In this document: positions 16,690 to 25,395 of the stretch, piece by piece
Position numbering within the stretch: the first letter of the stretch is position 1
Layout: every line of letters begins with the position of its first letter
Origin: C-114 sp963719285
GTDB taxonomy: Bacteria; Chloroflexota; Limnocylindria; Limnocylindrales; CSP1-4
NCBI GenBank assembly: GCA_963719285.1
Contig: CAVRBO010000004.1
Location: forward strand, 124,001 to 188,000
Length of the DNA stretch: 64,000 bases
Direction of reading: 5' to 3'
The notes under the pieces: generated by a model
What the model saw: the letters and a program-made list of their open reading frames with translations, nothing else
What the model was told of the DNA's origin: nothing
Database searches by the model: none
Position numbers and translations under genes: made by a program

Positions 16690-18399
16690 ATGCGCCGCTG
16701 GAGCGAGGTGGCCGAGCGTGTCAGCGCGACCACCCGGACCTCGGAGAAGACCCGTCTGCTGGCCGACGAGTTCCGCGAACTCAGCGCCGACGAACTTCCG
16801 GTCGCGGCCATCTTCTGGACCGGCCGGCCGTTCCCGGAAGCCGATGGCCGCTCCCCAGGGCTCGGTTGGGCGTCGATCGCCGCCGCGGTGACGAGGGTCG
16901 CGGGAGTGCCGCGTGAGGCCCTCGGCGAGGCGTACGACCGCCACTCCGACCTGGGCCTGGCGGTCGCCGACGTGCTGGCCGCCCAGCCCGGCCGCGTCGA
17001 CGCGGCCGCGGAGCCGACGCTGAGCGAGGTGGCCGAGGCGTTCGCGGAGGTGGAACGGGCGTCCGGTCCGGCCGCGAAGGCCGCCCGGTTCGAGGCGCTC
17101 CTGCGGCGGTGCGACCCGCTCACCGCCAAGTACGTCGTCAAGGTGCTCGGCGGCGATCTCCGCATCGGCCTGCGCGAGGGCCTCCTCGAGGCGGCCCTGG
17201 CCGAGGCGTTCGGGCGGCCGCTCGTCGACGTCAAGCGGGCCGGCCAGCTGGTCGGCGACGTGGGCATCGTCGCGCGGCTGGCCCACGACGACCGGCTGGC
17301 CGAGGCCTCGCCACGGCTGTTCCATCCCCTCAAGTTCATGCTCGCGTCCCCGGCCGAGGACGCCGCCGAGATCCTGGGCCGCCTCGGCCCCACCGTCTGG
17401 GTGGAGGACAAGTACGACGGCATCCGGGCCCAGCTCCACCGGCGAGGAACGGAGGTCCGCCTCTACAGCCGCGACCTCAACGAGATCGGGGATGGCTACC
17501 CGGAGGTCGTCGCGGGGGCGCGTGGCCTCGATTGGGACGGGATCCTCGACGGCGAGCTGCTCGCGTTCCGGCCGGATGGCGCGAAGGGGGGCACGGTGCT
17601 GCCGTTCCTCGCGCTCCAGGGTCGGATCGGCCGGAAGCGCCCGAGCGCGGCGATCCTCGCCTCGGTCCCGGTCATCTTCGTGGCGTGGGACGCGCTCGTG
17701 CTCGGGCCCCGGGACGGGGAGCTCGAGCCGCTCCTGGAGCGGCCACTCGAGGAGCGCCGGGCACGCCTCGAGGCGCTCGACCTGCCGCTCGCCGCCGATG
17801 GCGGCGCCTTCGGCCTGTCGCACCTCGTGACGGTCGGTTCGGTCGATGAGCTGGAGGCCGAGTTCGCGGCCGCGCGCGCTCGCCGCAACGAGGGCCTGAT
17901 GGTCAAGGACCCGACGAGCGCGTACACGCCGGGCCGCCGCGGCCTGGGTTGGCTGAAGATGAAGAAGGCGCTCGCCACGATCGACTGCGTCGTCGTGGGC
18001 GTCGAGCTGGGCCATGGCAAGCGCCACGGCGTCCTGTCGGACTACACGTTCGCCGTCCGCGACGAGGCGAACGACCGGCTCGTGAACATCGGCAAGGCGT
18101 ACTCGGGCCTGACCGACGCCGAGATCGCCGAGATGACCGCCTGGTTCGAGGACCACACGATCGCCCGGTTCGGGCGGTATCGGCAGGTCGAGCCGAGCGT
18201 CGTCGTCGAGGTCGCATTCGACGTGATCATGCGCTCGACCCGCCACCAGAGCGGCTTCGCGCTCCGCTTCCCGCGCATCGCCAACCTCCGGCGCGACAAG
18301 CCGGCGACCGAGATCGACACCCTGGCGACCGTGGAGCGGCTCTTCGAGGGCCTCCAATCCGGGGCCGAGCACCTGGTGACCGCGAGCGCCAGACGATAG
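16690..18399 (+). CDS. ATP-dependent DNA ligase
   Basis: This 569-residue protein seals nicks using ATP. An N-terminal helical DNA-binding domain (about 1-200) precedes the adenylation domain with the AMP-accepting lysine in EDKYDGIR (Lys241). Further motifs are DGELLAF, EGLMVKDP and GWLKMKK. An OB-fold domain follows (YTFAVRD, VEPSVVVEVAFD). Length and layout match archaeal-like ligases found as accessory enzymes in bacteria, with no LigD polymerase or nuclease domain. A longer frame upstream exists, but the ATG at 16690 lies 7 nt after a TACCAT box and leaves the neighbour gene intact. It probably acts in repair beside the NAD-dependent ligase. Confidence 0.95.
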   Translation: MRRWSEVAERVSATTRTSEKTRLLADEFRELSADELPVAAIFWTGRPFPEADGRSPGLGWASIAAAVTRVAGVPREALGEAYDRHSDLGLAVADVLAAQPGRVDAAAEPTLSEVAEAFAEVERASGPAAKAARFEALLRRCDPLTAKYVVKVLGGDLRIGLREGLLEAALAEAFGRPLVDVKRAGQLVGDVGIVARLAHDDRLAEASPRLFHPLKFMLASPAEDAAEILGRLGPTVWVEDKYDGIRAQLHRRGTEVRLYSRDLNEIGDGYPEVVAGARGLDWDGILDGELLAFRPDGAKGGTVLPFLALQGRIGRKRPSAAILASVPVIFVAWDALVLGPRDGELEPLLERPLEERRARLEALDLPLAADGGAFGLSHLVTVGSVDELEAEFAAARARRNEGLMVKDPTSAYTPGRRGLGWLKMKKALATIDCVVVGVELGHGKRHGVLSDYTFAVRDEANDRLVNIGKAYSGLTDAEIAEMTAWFEDHTIARFGRYRQVEPSVVVEVAFDVIMRSTRHQSGFALRFPRIANLRRDKPATEIDTLATVERLFEGLQSGAEHLVTASARR

Positions 18400-18443
18400 T
18401 CAGGCAGCCCGTTCGGCGGGTGTCCGGACCCGAAGGTCACGCG

Positions 18444-18449
18444 TATCCT
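18444..18449 (+). promoter_or_regulatory. -10 box, leaderless start
   Basis: TATCCT at 18444-18449 ends 7 nt before ATG 18457, the spacing expected when transcription starts at the start codon. No Shine-Dalgarno sequence is seen. Confidence 0.5.
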
Positions 18450-18456
18450 GTGCGCC

Positions 18457-19350
18457 ATGTTCGCCCAGATCGCAGAGCAACCAGTCGGCGTGACCCTGTA
18501 CACGGACTCGTACGTCGTCCGCGGCTACGTCGCGAGCCGCCATCGGCGGGTCACCGATATCCTCAACACGGCGGTCGAGGCGTTCATCGTCCTGTCCGAC
18601 GTGACGATGGACGAGTGGGGTTCGACGGCGACTCCCGTCCGGGCCGACTTCGCCCAGGTGAACCTCGCCTCCGTCCTGTTCGCGGTGGCCGATGAGGCGG
18701 TCGAGCCGACGCCCGAGCTGCGGATGCCCAAGATCACCGAGCAGGCGTTCATCACGGTGCCGCCGTTCCGGGTGGTGGGCACGATCCACCTGCCGCCCGA
18801 GCAGAACATGCGCCTGGCGCTCAACGAGCTGACCGGGCGGTTCCTGCCGGTCACCGACGCCACCTTCTGGTCCGACACCGTCGGCGAGGGCAAGCAGAGC
18901 GCGGTCATGGTCGCGGTGAACCACTCCCGTGCCCAGATCCTCGCGCCCCACACGGACGTCGATCCGTGGGTCGGGCTCGACCGGTCCAACCACCTGGGGG
19001 ATGAGGCAGGGAAGGGGTTCCCACCGGGCGCGACGCTCGCGCCGGAACCTGCGCCCGCGGCGCCGTCCCCAGGCCCGAGTGCAGCCACGCCGGAGGCCCC
19101 AAGGCGCGATGCCTGGGGCGTGCCGCTCGCTCCCGGAAGCGTGGATCCATGGGGGTCCGCCGCCGGCCAGGACGCGTGGGCGACGGCGGCCGCTCCGGCC
19201 CAACCGGCCGTACCGGGACCGCCGTCCGTGCCGCCGTCGCGCACCGGCCTGCTGGGCCGCGTCCACGGGACCGGCGGGACGGGCGCCTCGATGGACCTGC
19301 CCCGGCCGGTGGACGACGCACCCGACCCCGCTCTCGCCGACCGGGACTGA
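18457..19350 (+). CDS. Hypothetical protein with paired DUF6812-like domains and Pro/Ala-rich tail
   Basis: The protein has 297 residues. The first half seems to hold two copies of one small beta-rich module (VRGYVASRHRRVTDILN...FIVLSDVTMD and VVGTIHLPPEQNMRLALNEL...LPVTDATFWSD), resembling what is called DUF6812 in related genomes. The name is from memory and uncertain. Residues 180-297 are low-complexity Pro/Ala/Gly. There is no signal peptide. It starts 57 bp after the DNA ligase gene from its own -10 box. Function unknown. Confidence 0.75.
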   Translation: MFAQIAEQPVGVTLYTDSYVVRGYVASRHRRVTDILNTAVEAFIVLSDVTMDEWGSTATPVRADFAQVNLASVLFAVADEAVEPTPELRMPKITEQAFITVPPFRVVGTIHLPPEQNMRLALNELTGRFLPVTDATFWSDTVGEGKQSAVMVAVNHSRAQILAPHTDVDPWVGLDRSNHLGDEAGKGFPPGATLAPEPAPAAPSPGPSAATPEAPRRDAWGVPLAPGSVDPWGSAAGQDAWATAAAPAQPAVPGPPSVPPSRTGLLGRVHGTGGTGASMDLPRPVDDAPDPALADRD

Positions 19351-19372
19351 CCGGGTCCTACTCGCAACACGG

Positions 19373-19401
19373 GGCCTCCGGCGATGGCTCAGCCGAAGGC
19401 C
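19373..19401. terminator. Imperfect hairpin between convergent genes
   Basis: GGCCTCCGGC (19373-19382) can pair with GCCGAAGGCC (19392-19401) with one mismatch. It sits between the ends of the DUF6812-like gene and the rhodanese gene, where a bidirectional terminator is expected. There is no clear U-tract. Confidence 0.4.
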
Positions 19402-20291
19402 TACCGGTCGACGGGCAGGTCCAGGCGATCGCCCCACTCGGCCCAGCCGCCGTCGTAGAGCGAGACGTCGTCGTAGCCGAGGAGCGTGAGCACGAACGCG
19501 AGCTTGGCCGCCGCGACGCCGGAGCCGTCGTAGCAGACGAGGCGCCGACCGCGGCTCACGCCGCCCTTGACCAACGACGCGCGGAGGATGTCGGCGGGGC
19601 GGAAGCGGCCGGTGCCGGGCTCGGTCATGGTCGCCACGGGGACGTTGATCGCACCCGGGATGTGGCCGAGGCGTCGGGCGTTGCCTTCCTGGCCGCGGAA
19701 CTCGGCCGGGGCGCGACCGTCGAGGAGCATCACGTCCGGCGATCCGATGAGCCCCCGGACATCGGCCGTGGTGAGGCGCAGGCGAGCCGCCGCTCGCGGC
19801 GTGAACACGACGTGGCGGGGTACGGGCTGGGCGTTCGAGATCGGCCGATCCTCGTTCGCCCACGCACCGTAGCCGCCGTCGAGGATCCGGACCGACTCGT
19901 GGCCGTACACCCGCAGGCTCCACCAAACCCGCGACGCGATGAGCGACGCCGTGTCGTCGTAGAGCACGACCGTCGTGCCATCGCCGACGCCGACCCGGGT
20001 CATGGCCGCGGCCACCTGCTCCGGGCCGGCGAGCAGGTACGGCCGTCCGTCGTCATCGGGATCGGCGAGGTCCGACGACCAGTCGACGTGGAACGCGCCC
20101 GGCACGTGGCCCGCGGCATGGGCCGCGAGCCCGGTCCCATCGGGCCGCCAGCGGACGTCGAGGATCCGCACCTCGGGTCGGTCGAGATTGGCCGCCAGCC
20201 AGTCGGTCGACGCGAGGAGTTCCGGGCGGGGGTAGCCGCTCGTCGAACCGGCCGTGGCGGGGACGCGCAGACGGCGGGGGGCGGATGGCAT
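19401..20291 (-). CDS. Sulfurtransferase (tandem rhodanese domains)
   Basis: The protein has 296 residues and two rhodanese domains. The N-terminal one (about 15-145) lacks a catalytic Cys (VVLYDDTASLIA). The C-terminal one (about 165-296) carries it in LVCYDGSGVAA, a thiosulfate or 3-mercaptopyruvate sulfurtransferase layout. It moves sulfane sulfur to cyanide or thiol acceptors. I start it at the ATG at 20289-20291, which lies 7 nt after a TATGAT box. A start at 20303 would overlap the divergent gene. Sulfur source unknown. Confidence 0.92.
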   Translation of the reverse strand: MPSAPRRLRVPATAGSTSGYPRPELLASTDWLAANLDRPEVRILDVRWRPDGTGLAAHAAGHVPGAFHVDWSSDLADPDDDGRPYLLAGPEQVAAAMTRVGVGDGTTVVLYDDTASLIASRVWWSLRVYGHESVRILDGGYGAWANEDRPISNAQPVPRHVVFTPRAAARLRLTTADVRGLIGSPDVMLLDGRAPAEFRGQEGNARRLGHIPGAINVPVATMTEPGTGRFRPADILRASLVKGGVSRGRRLVCYDGSGVAAAKLAFVLTLLGYDDVSLYDGGWAEWGDRLDLPVDR

Positions 20292-20297
20292 CGTCGA

Positions 20298-20304
20298 TAT
20301 CATA
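20298..20304. promoter_or_regulatory. Interleaved divergent -10 boxes (rhodanese / aminotransferase)
   Basis: The bases TATCATA carry TATCAT on the plus strand (20298-20303), 8 nt before GTG 20312, and TATGAT on the minus strand (20304-20299), 7 nt before ATG 20291. Both genes appear leaderless and share the same melted segment. Confidence 0.6.
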
Positions 20305-20311
20305 CGGAGCC

Positions 20312-21550
20312 GTGGTCTCCCCCTTCCTGCCGGACGACGCGCTGCTCTCGGCGGTGCGCGAAGCGCTGCCCGCGACCGGCGCCGGGATCTACCTCAACAC
20401 CGGCACATCCGGTCCGCTTCCACGAGAGACCGCGCGGGCGATGGCCGACCTGGCCGAGATCGAGCTGACCCGCGGTCGCGCCTCATACGACGACTACATC
20501 GCGACGGTCCAGCGGATGGACGAGGCGCGTGCGGCCGTGGCCGCGATCCTCACGGCGGACGTGGACACGGTCGCCCTCACCTACTCGACGACCGACGGGA
20601 TGAACATCGCCGCGCTCGGGCTCGACTGGCAGCCGGGTGACCGCGTCGTGACCTCATCGCTCGAGCATGTCGGCGGGCTCGCACCGCTCCAGATCCTGCG
20701 TGATCGGCGGGGCGTGGACGTGTCGCTGGTCGAGATCGGCCGGGGCGGCGACGACGAGCGGACGCTGGCGGCGTTCGATTCGGCGATCACGCCGGGGACC
20801 CGGCTCGTGGCGATCTCCCATGTCGCCTGGTCCACCGGCGCGTGCCTGCCGGTCCGGGCGATCGCCGACCTGGCCCATGCCCGTGGCGCACTCGTTCTCG
20901 TGGACGGCGCTCAGGCCGCGGGAACCATCCCGGTCGATGTCACGGCGCTCGGTGCGGACGCCTACGCGATCCCCGCTCAGAAGTGGCTGCTCGGCCCGGA
21001 GGGGATGGGCGCCCTGTGGGTCGCCGCGTCGGCGATGGACCGGATCGCGCCCACGGTGGCCGGCTATTTCGCGTTCGATGCGCCCGGTATCCGGCCCCCG
21101 TTCCGCCTCTTCCCGGATGCCCGCCGGTTCGAGGCGGGCAGCCGTCACCAGCCGTCCGTGCTCGGGTTCGCGCGGAGCTGCGGCTGGCTCGCGATGCACG
21201 TCGGGCTCGAGTTCGTGTACCGGCGCGCGTCGGCGCTGTCGGCGCACCTCGCGGACGCGCTCGCCGCGACTCCCGGAGTCGAGCTCGTCACGCCACGCGA
21301 TCACCTCGCGACCCTGGTCACGTTCCGGATCGAGGGGTGGCCTGCCGAGGACGCCCTCGACGAGCTCGGCCGGCGGACATTCACGATCGCCCGGGTCATC
21401 CCGGAGACGGACTGGCTCCGCTGCAGCGTGGGGTTCTTCAATACCGAGGCCGAGCTGGACCGGATCGTCGCGACGGTCGCCGAGCTGGCGCGCCACACGC
21501 CGGAGACCCTGCCGCGTCGCCCGGCCATCGCGATCCTCGGCGAAGGCTGA
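20312..21550 (+). CDS. Aminotransferase class V-fold PLP-dependent enzyme
   Basis: This 412-residue fold-type I PLP enzyme belongs with cysteine desulfurases and isopenicillin N epimerase-like proteins. Visible are YLNTGTSGPLP near the N-terminus, the PLP-stacking SSLEHVGGLAP region, VLVDGAQAAG (Asp to the pyridine N), and the Schiff-base lysine in IPAQKWLLGPEG. No cysteine-desulfurase loop Cys is obvious. The GTG start fits the -10 box; an ATG at 20285 would precede that box. It is divergent to a sulfurtransferase, which hints at sulfur chemistry, but the substrate is unknown. Confidence 0.88.
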   Translation: MVSPFLPDDALLSAVREALPATGAGIYLNTGTSGPLPRETARAMADLAEIELTRGRASYDDYIATVQRMDEARAAVAAILTADVDTVALTYSTTDGMNIAALGLDWQPGDRVVTSSLEHVGGLAPLQILRDRRGVDVSLVEIGRGGDDERTLAAFDSAITPGTRLVAISHVAWSTGACLPVRAIADLAHARGALVLVDGAQAAGTIPVDVTALGADAYAIPAQKWLLGPEGMGALWVAASAMDRIAPTVAGYFAFDAPGIRPPFRLFPDARRFEAGSRHQPSVLGFARSCGWLAMHVGLEFVYRRASALSAHLADALAATPGVELVTPRDHLATLVTFRIEGWPAEDALDELGRRTFTIARVIPETDWLRCSVGFFNTEAELDRIVATVAELARHTPETLPRRPAIAILGEG

Positions 21551-21560
21551 CCGGGCCGCG

Positions 21561-21986
21561 ATGACCGATCCCGCGCGGCCGACCGACCCGACCGGTCGTC
21601 GTCCCGTGCCCCCACGCCGTTCGTGGCTGGCCGTCCGGTGGCGCCAGTTCCGCAACGCGCCCCGACCCGTGGTCCGGGCAGTGGTCTCGAGCCTGACCGT
21701 CGCGGTCGTGCTCGGTGTCGCGTACCTCGCGTACGACGTGGCGATCAGCCGGGGCGCCCGGCTGCCGGGCGGCGACCTGCGGACGCTCGCGGTCGCGCTC
21801 TTCGTCGCGGTCGTGCTCGCGGCCGGCAGCCTCGTCACGTATCTCGTCGTGCCACTCCCCGTAGGCGCGAGCACGCGCACGATCCGTACCCCGTGGAGTG
21901 CCGCCCTCGGCCTGCTCGCGGCCGCGCCGATCGCCTACCTCGCGCTCGTCGTCGAGGCCCAGCTCCTCAAGCCGCTGTTCGTCTGA
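21561..21986 (+). CDS. Small integral membrane protein
   Basis: The protein has 141 residues. A Pro/Arg-rich cytoplasmic N-terminus (about 1-40) precedes three hydrophobic segments (SSLTVAVVLGVAYLAYDVAI, then RTLAVALFVAVVLAAGSLVT, then AALGLLAAAPIAYLALVV). It starts 10 bp after the aminotransferase gene, probably in the same transcript. No family recognised. Confidence 0.65.
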   Translation: MTDPARPTDPTGRRPVPPRRSWLAVRWRQFRNAPRPVVRAVVSSLTVAVVLGVAYLAYDVAISRGARLPGGDLRTLAVALFVAVVLAAGSLVTYLVVPLPVGASTRTIRTPWSAALGLLAAAPIAYLALVVEAQLLKPLFV

Positions 21987-22177
21987 CAGCCGCCGGCTCC
22001 GGGAGCGGGCGCCGACAGCGGGATATCCCGCCACGGAAGGGCACCGGCGCACCACGGGCAACTCGGCCCTTCCCTTGTCGGGGACCCACTAGTACCATTC
22101 CCGGGTACCCTCATGGGGTTATCATGCGTCGGCGGCACGGTCGTCCGCCGTCTCGTCACTTGGCCGGAGGTCTCCTG

Positions 22178-22462
22178 GTGCCCCAGGAAGTCCACCACGT
22201 CGCTCTTCCGAAGCTGTACGGGCAGCCCGCCTACGCGAGGCCGCCCCGCCCGGTCGAGGACACCCCGCGCCCGTTCGATCCGGACGAGCTGCCGCTGACG
22301 GTCGAGATGACCGAGGAAGAGCGGATGGAGGCCGAGGCCCTGCCCGGCCAGCGCTACACGACCGGCGGCGCCGAGCCCCCGATCAACGGCCACGACGGCT
22401 CGCTCAGCCCGCGCCCGCTCCGCCTCAAGAAGATCGCCGCGCGCCTGCTCAAGGGCGAGTAG
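22178..22462 (+). CDS. Small hydrophilic protein of unknown function
   Basis: The protein has 94 residues if translation starts at GTG 22178, preceded by GGAGG at 7 nt. An upstream ATG at 22124 would add 18 residues but lacks a ribosome binding site. The sequence has a PKLYGQPAYARPPRP segment, an acidic middle (EMTEEERMEAEALPG) and a basic C-terminus (RLKKIAARLLKGE). There is no membrane segment. A TACCAT box at 22093-22098 may be its promoter. Function unknown. Confidence 0.6.
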   Translation: MPQEVHHVALPKLYGQPAYARPPRPVEDTPRPFDPDELPLTVEMTEEERMEAEALPGQRYTTGGAEPPINGHDGSLSPRPLRLKKIAARLLKGE

Positions 22463-22532
22463 CTCCCACCCCTCCACGGACATCGGCCTCGGCAGGTTGT
22501 GCGCGCACGCCCGGCTCGCGGGAGCCGGAGGA

Positions 22533-22610
22533 TGGTAGGGGAGGGTGGACTCGAACCACCGACTTCCGAGGTATAAGCTCGGCGCCTCTGACCGACTGGG
22601 CTACTCCCCC
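22533..22610 (-). tRNA. tRNA-Ile (anticodon TAT), CCA encoded
   Basis: Read on the minus strand, the sequence folds into a full cloverleaf. The acceptor GGGGGAG pairs with CTCCCCT. The anticodon stem CCGAG/CTCGG carries loop CTTATAC, giving anticodon TAT. The T-arm is GGTGG-TTCGAGT-CCACC, followed by discriminator A and a genomic CCA. UAU reads the isoleucine codon AUA. Bacteria usually read AUA with a lysidine-modified CAU tRNA, so this form is uncommon. Confidence 0.92.
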
Positions 22611-22663
22611 ATCCGACGGTCAGTGTATGCCTGCCCTCCACCCGTTCGCCCGAAGGAGGCGCC

Positions 22664-22957
22664 GTGGGCCCGCCCGTTGCCGCCGGGATCGCCACGCTCG
22701 CGGCGGCCGTCGGCCTGCTGGTCGCGTGGCACGCGGCCACCCATGGCGGCACCGCGTTCCGGGATCGGCGTGAGTGGCTCGTGGGCGGGCCGATGGTCTT
22801 CAGCGGCGTCGGGTTCATCGTCGTGGGCGCGATCGTCCTGCCGGGCGTCCCGATCGCCGGCGTGCTGATCGCCGGCTGGGGACTCATCGAGATCGCGATG
22901 GTCGCGATCCTTGCGATGCGGTCCCGGCGCTCCGATCGGTCGAAGCCGGGGCGCTGA
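22664..22957 (+). CDS. Small two- to three-helix membrane protein
   Basis: The protein has 97 residues. It starts at GTG 22664 with GAAGGAGG upstream. Hydrophobic stretches are at about 5-25, 45-62 and 64-85 (MVFSGVGFIVVGAIVLPGVP; GVLIAGWGLIEIAMVAILAM). The tail is basic. It lies just beyond the tRNA on the opposite strand. No family recognised. Confidence 0.6.
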   Translation: MGPPVAAGIATLAAAVGLLVAWHAATHGGTAFRDRREWLVGGPMVFSGVGFIVVGAIVLPGVPIAGVLIAGWGLIEIAMVAILAMRSRRSDRSKPGR

Positions 22958-22979
22958 CCGACCCGTCCCGCGATGGCGC

Positions 22980-23783
22980 TCAGGCCGGCGTGAGTCGATG
23001 CCAGCGCCAGGTCATCTCGGCGATCAGGGGGTGGTCGGGCGCGACGATCGTGGGGGAGCGGTTGAGCGAATCCGGGGCGGCCGTCTCGGGCTCCACGCAG
23101 ATCGCGCCCACCGGCTCGTCGTAGACGACCCAGGCAGGCGCGTCCGACTCGACCGTCAACTCCAGAAAGCCCGGCCAGCGCAGGACCGGAGGCCGGCGGA
23201 CGTCGGCGAAGCAGTCGTCCCACGGGCGCGGTCGCGGAGGCACGAGGCGCCCGGTCGGGATGCCGTCGGCGTCGCGCTCGTACATCGCGCCGGCCTCGAA
23301 GTCGAGTTCCAGATCGCCGGCCGGTGGCGCGCCCGGGAGGACCGCGGCCGGTCGTCGCGCGAACCACGGATGCCAGCCGAGCGCGGCGGGCATCGATTCA
23401 TCGGCGTGGAGCTCGAGCCGGAAGGTGAGGCGGCCGGGAGCGAGGTCGAACCTGTGCACGACCCGGCCGGCGAACGGCCATGGATCGCCGAGCTCGGCCT
23501 CGATCGTCCGGTCGTCGACCCGCCGCCAGGTCCGGTCGTAGAGCACGCCGTGCATCGCGTGGGGCGGCTCGTTGAGCGGCAATTGCCACGTCCTGCCGTC
23601 ATATTCGAAGCGGCCGCTCCTGAGACGACCGGCGAACGGGGCCATGACATACGACCCCCAGCGGAAGCCGTTCGGGTCGCTCGTGACGAGGAGCTCGCGC
23701 CCGTCGACGACGAATGAGGCGAGGCGTCCACCCACGACAAGGTCGATGTCCGCGCGGGCACCCGTGGTCTCGAGACGCAACAT
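22980..23783 (-). CDS. Aldose 1-epimerase family protein
   Basis: This 267-residue beta-sandwich mutarotase interconverts alpha and beta anomers of aldoses. The substrate-binding histidine region is NEPPHAMHGVLYDRTW, the catalytic His region LGWHPWFARRP, and a probable catalytic Glu lies in ICVEPETAAPDS. It is somewhat shorter than GalM (about 340), matching the shorter galactose-mutarotase-like branch. A TAGCAT box at 23797-23792 lies 8 nt before its ATG, so a leaderless transcript is likely. Confidence 0.88.
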   Translation of the reverse strand: MLRLETTGARADIDLVVGGRLASFVVDGRELLVTSDPNGFRWGSYVMAPFAGRLRSGRFEYDGRTWQLPLNEPPHAMHGVLYDRTWRRVDDRTIEAELGDPWPFAGRVVHRFDLAPGRLTFRLELHADESMPAALGWHPWFARRPAAVLPGAPPAGDLELDFEAGAMYERDADGIPTGRLVPPRPRPWDDCFADVRRPPVLRWPGFLELTVESDAPAWVVYDEPVGAICVEPETAAPDSLNRSPTIVAPDHPLIAEMTWRWHRLTPA

Positions 23784-23791
23784 GTCTTCCG

Positions 23792-23797
23792 ATGCTA
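23792..23797 (-). promoter_or_regulatory. -10 box of the aldose epimerase gene
   Basis: TAGCAT on the minus strand ends 8 nt before ATG 23783, with no ribosome binding site in between. Confidence 0.45.
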
Positions 23798-24014
23798 CCG
23801 GGACGGGACGCCTGTGCGCTTGCCCGCTGAGCGTGCGGGCACCGGGACGTGAAGGAACCTCGCCCGAACAAGCGACCGGGCGGAGGTCGCCATTCAGGTG
23901 GCTCTAAGACAAGATGGCGACACTGAGGCCGCGGCTCCGCCAGGCGCATCGTCGCGATGCGCGCTGGACGTGTTCGGACGGACCCGCGATCGCAACATCC
24001 ACGCCGAAGGATCG

Positions 24015-25388
24015 ATGACGGCAAGTCCGGGATCCACTGCCAGCCGCGTCCCGCTGCCCCGCGTGTGGGGCCTCCGCGCGAGCGACGTCTATGCGCTCGT
24101 GGGCGGCAACGCGCTGGTCATCGCCGCGATGTGGCTGCGGCATGGCGGCACCGACCAGTTCGCCACCGTGTCCGGCACGGTGACCGCCGTCGGCCAGCTC
24201 ACGGCGCTCCTGGGTACCTACGGCGCGCTGCTCCAGCTCGTGCTCATGTCCCGGAGCCCCTGGCTCGACCAGGTCTTCGGCATGGATCGGCTCGCCGTCG
24301 CGCATCGCTGGCTCGGGTTTGCGACCGTCTGGTTGCTCCTCGGCCACACCCTGGGCACCACCGTGGGCTACGCCCTCGGCGACGGGAGCTCCGTCCTCGA
24401 CGAGGGCTGGACGCTCGTCACGACCTACCCGTACATGCTGATGGCGACCGTCGCGATGGGCCTCTTCGTCGTGATCGGGGTCTCGTCCATCCGGTTCGCC
24501 CGGCGGGCGATCTCCTACGAGACGTGGCACGGCATCCATCTCTACGCCTACCTGGCGATCGCGCTCGCGTTCATGCACGCGCTGGTCGTCGGCACGGACT
24601 TCAGGGACGATCGGGTCGCCAAGGTGTACTGGATCGGCCTGTACGTCATCGCCGGGGGGCTCATCGTCGCCTTCCGGTTCGGCGCTCCGCTGCGACTCAA
24701 CTGGCGCCACCGGATGCGGATCGCGAACGTCATCCAGGAGACACCCGGCACGGTGTCGGTCTACATCACCGGGCGCGACCTCGATCGCCTGTCGGTCCGG
24801 GCGGGCCAGTACTTCCAGTGGCGGTTCCTCGTCCGCGACGGCTGGTGGCGAGCGCACCCCTACTCAATCTCATCGGCACCGAACGGAAAGTGGTTGCGCA
24901 TCACGATCAAGGACCTCGGGACCGACTCGAGCACCGCGAGCCAGCTCGCGATCGGGACACGGGTGTTCGCCGAGGGGCCGTACGGGGCGTTCACCGGGGC
25001 GAGGCGAGCTCACCGGAAGGTCCTCCTCGTCGCCGGCGGGATCGGCGTCACCCCGCTCCGCGCGCTGCTGGAAGAACTGCCCGGCCGGAAGGGCGACATC
25101 GGCCTGATCTACCGGGCCAGGAACAACGCCGAGCTGGTGTTCCGGGACGAGCTCGACGCCCTCGCCGCCCTGCGCGGGGTGAGCGTGCGATATCTCGTCG
25201 GCCGGTCCGGCCGGGAGGTGCCCAGTGAGCCGCTGAGCGCCGGCTGGCTGCGACGCTACGCCCCCGACATCCGCGAGCGTGACGTCTACGTCTGCGGCCC
25301 GGAACCCATGATGGCGACGGTCATCGCGAGCCTCCGGGACCTCGGCCTGCCCGCGTCGCAGATCCACCGCGAATCGTTCTCCTACTGA
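24015..25388 (+). CDS. Ferric-reductase-like transmembrane oxidoreductase (NOX/FRE type)
   Basis: The 457-residue protein has about six membrane segments in residues 15-230. They contain the His pairs that would bind two hemes (DRLAVAHRWLGF, LLLGHTLG, YETWHGIHLYAY, AFMHALVVG). A cytoplasmic FAD domain (AGQYFQWRFL, HPYSISSAPN) and an NAD(P)H domain (VAGGIGVTPLRAL, VYVCGPEPMM) follow. It moves electrons from NAD(P)H across the membrane. The ATG at 24015 follows GAAGGA; an in-frame ATG at 23898 lacks support. It is followed after 7 bp by an FMN-binding protein and ApbE. Confidence 0.9.
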   Translation: MTASPGSTASRVPLPRVWGLRASDVYALVGGNALVIAAMWLRHGGTDQFATVSGTVTAVGQLTALLGTYGALLQLVLMSRSPWLDQVFGMDRLAVAHRWLGFATVWLLLGHTLGTTVGYALGDGSSVLDEGWTLVTTYPYMLMATVAMGLFVVIGVSSIRFARRAISYETWHGIHLYAYLAIALAFMHALVVGTDFRDDRVAKVYWIGLYVIAGGLIVAFRFGAPLRLNWRHRMRIANVIQETPGTVSVYITGRDLDRLSVRAGQYFQWRFLVRDGWWRAHPYSISSAPNGKWLRITIKDLGTDSSTASQLAIGTRVFAEGPYGAFTGARRAHRKVLLVAGGIGVTPLRALLEELPGRKGDIGLIYRARNNAELVFRDELDALAALRGVSVRYLVGRSGREVPSEPLSAGWLRRYAPDIRERDVYVCGPEPMMATVIASLRDLGLPASQIHRESFSY

Positions 25389-25395
25389 GCCCGAT

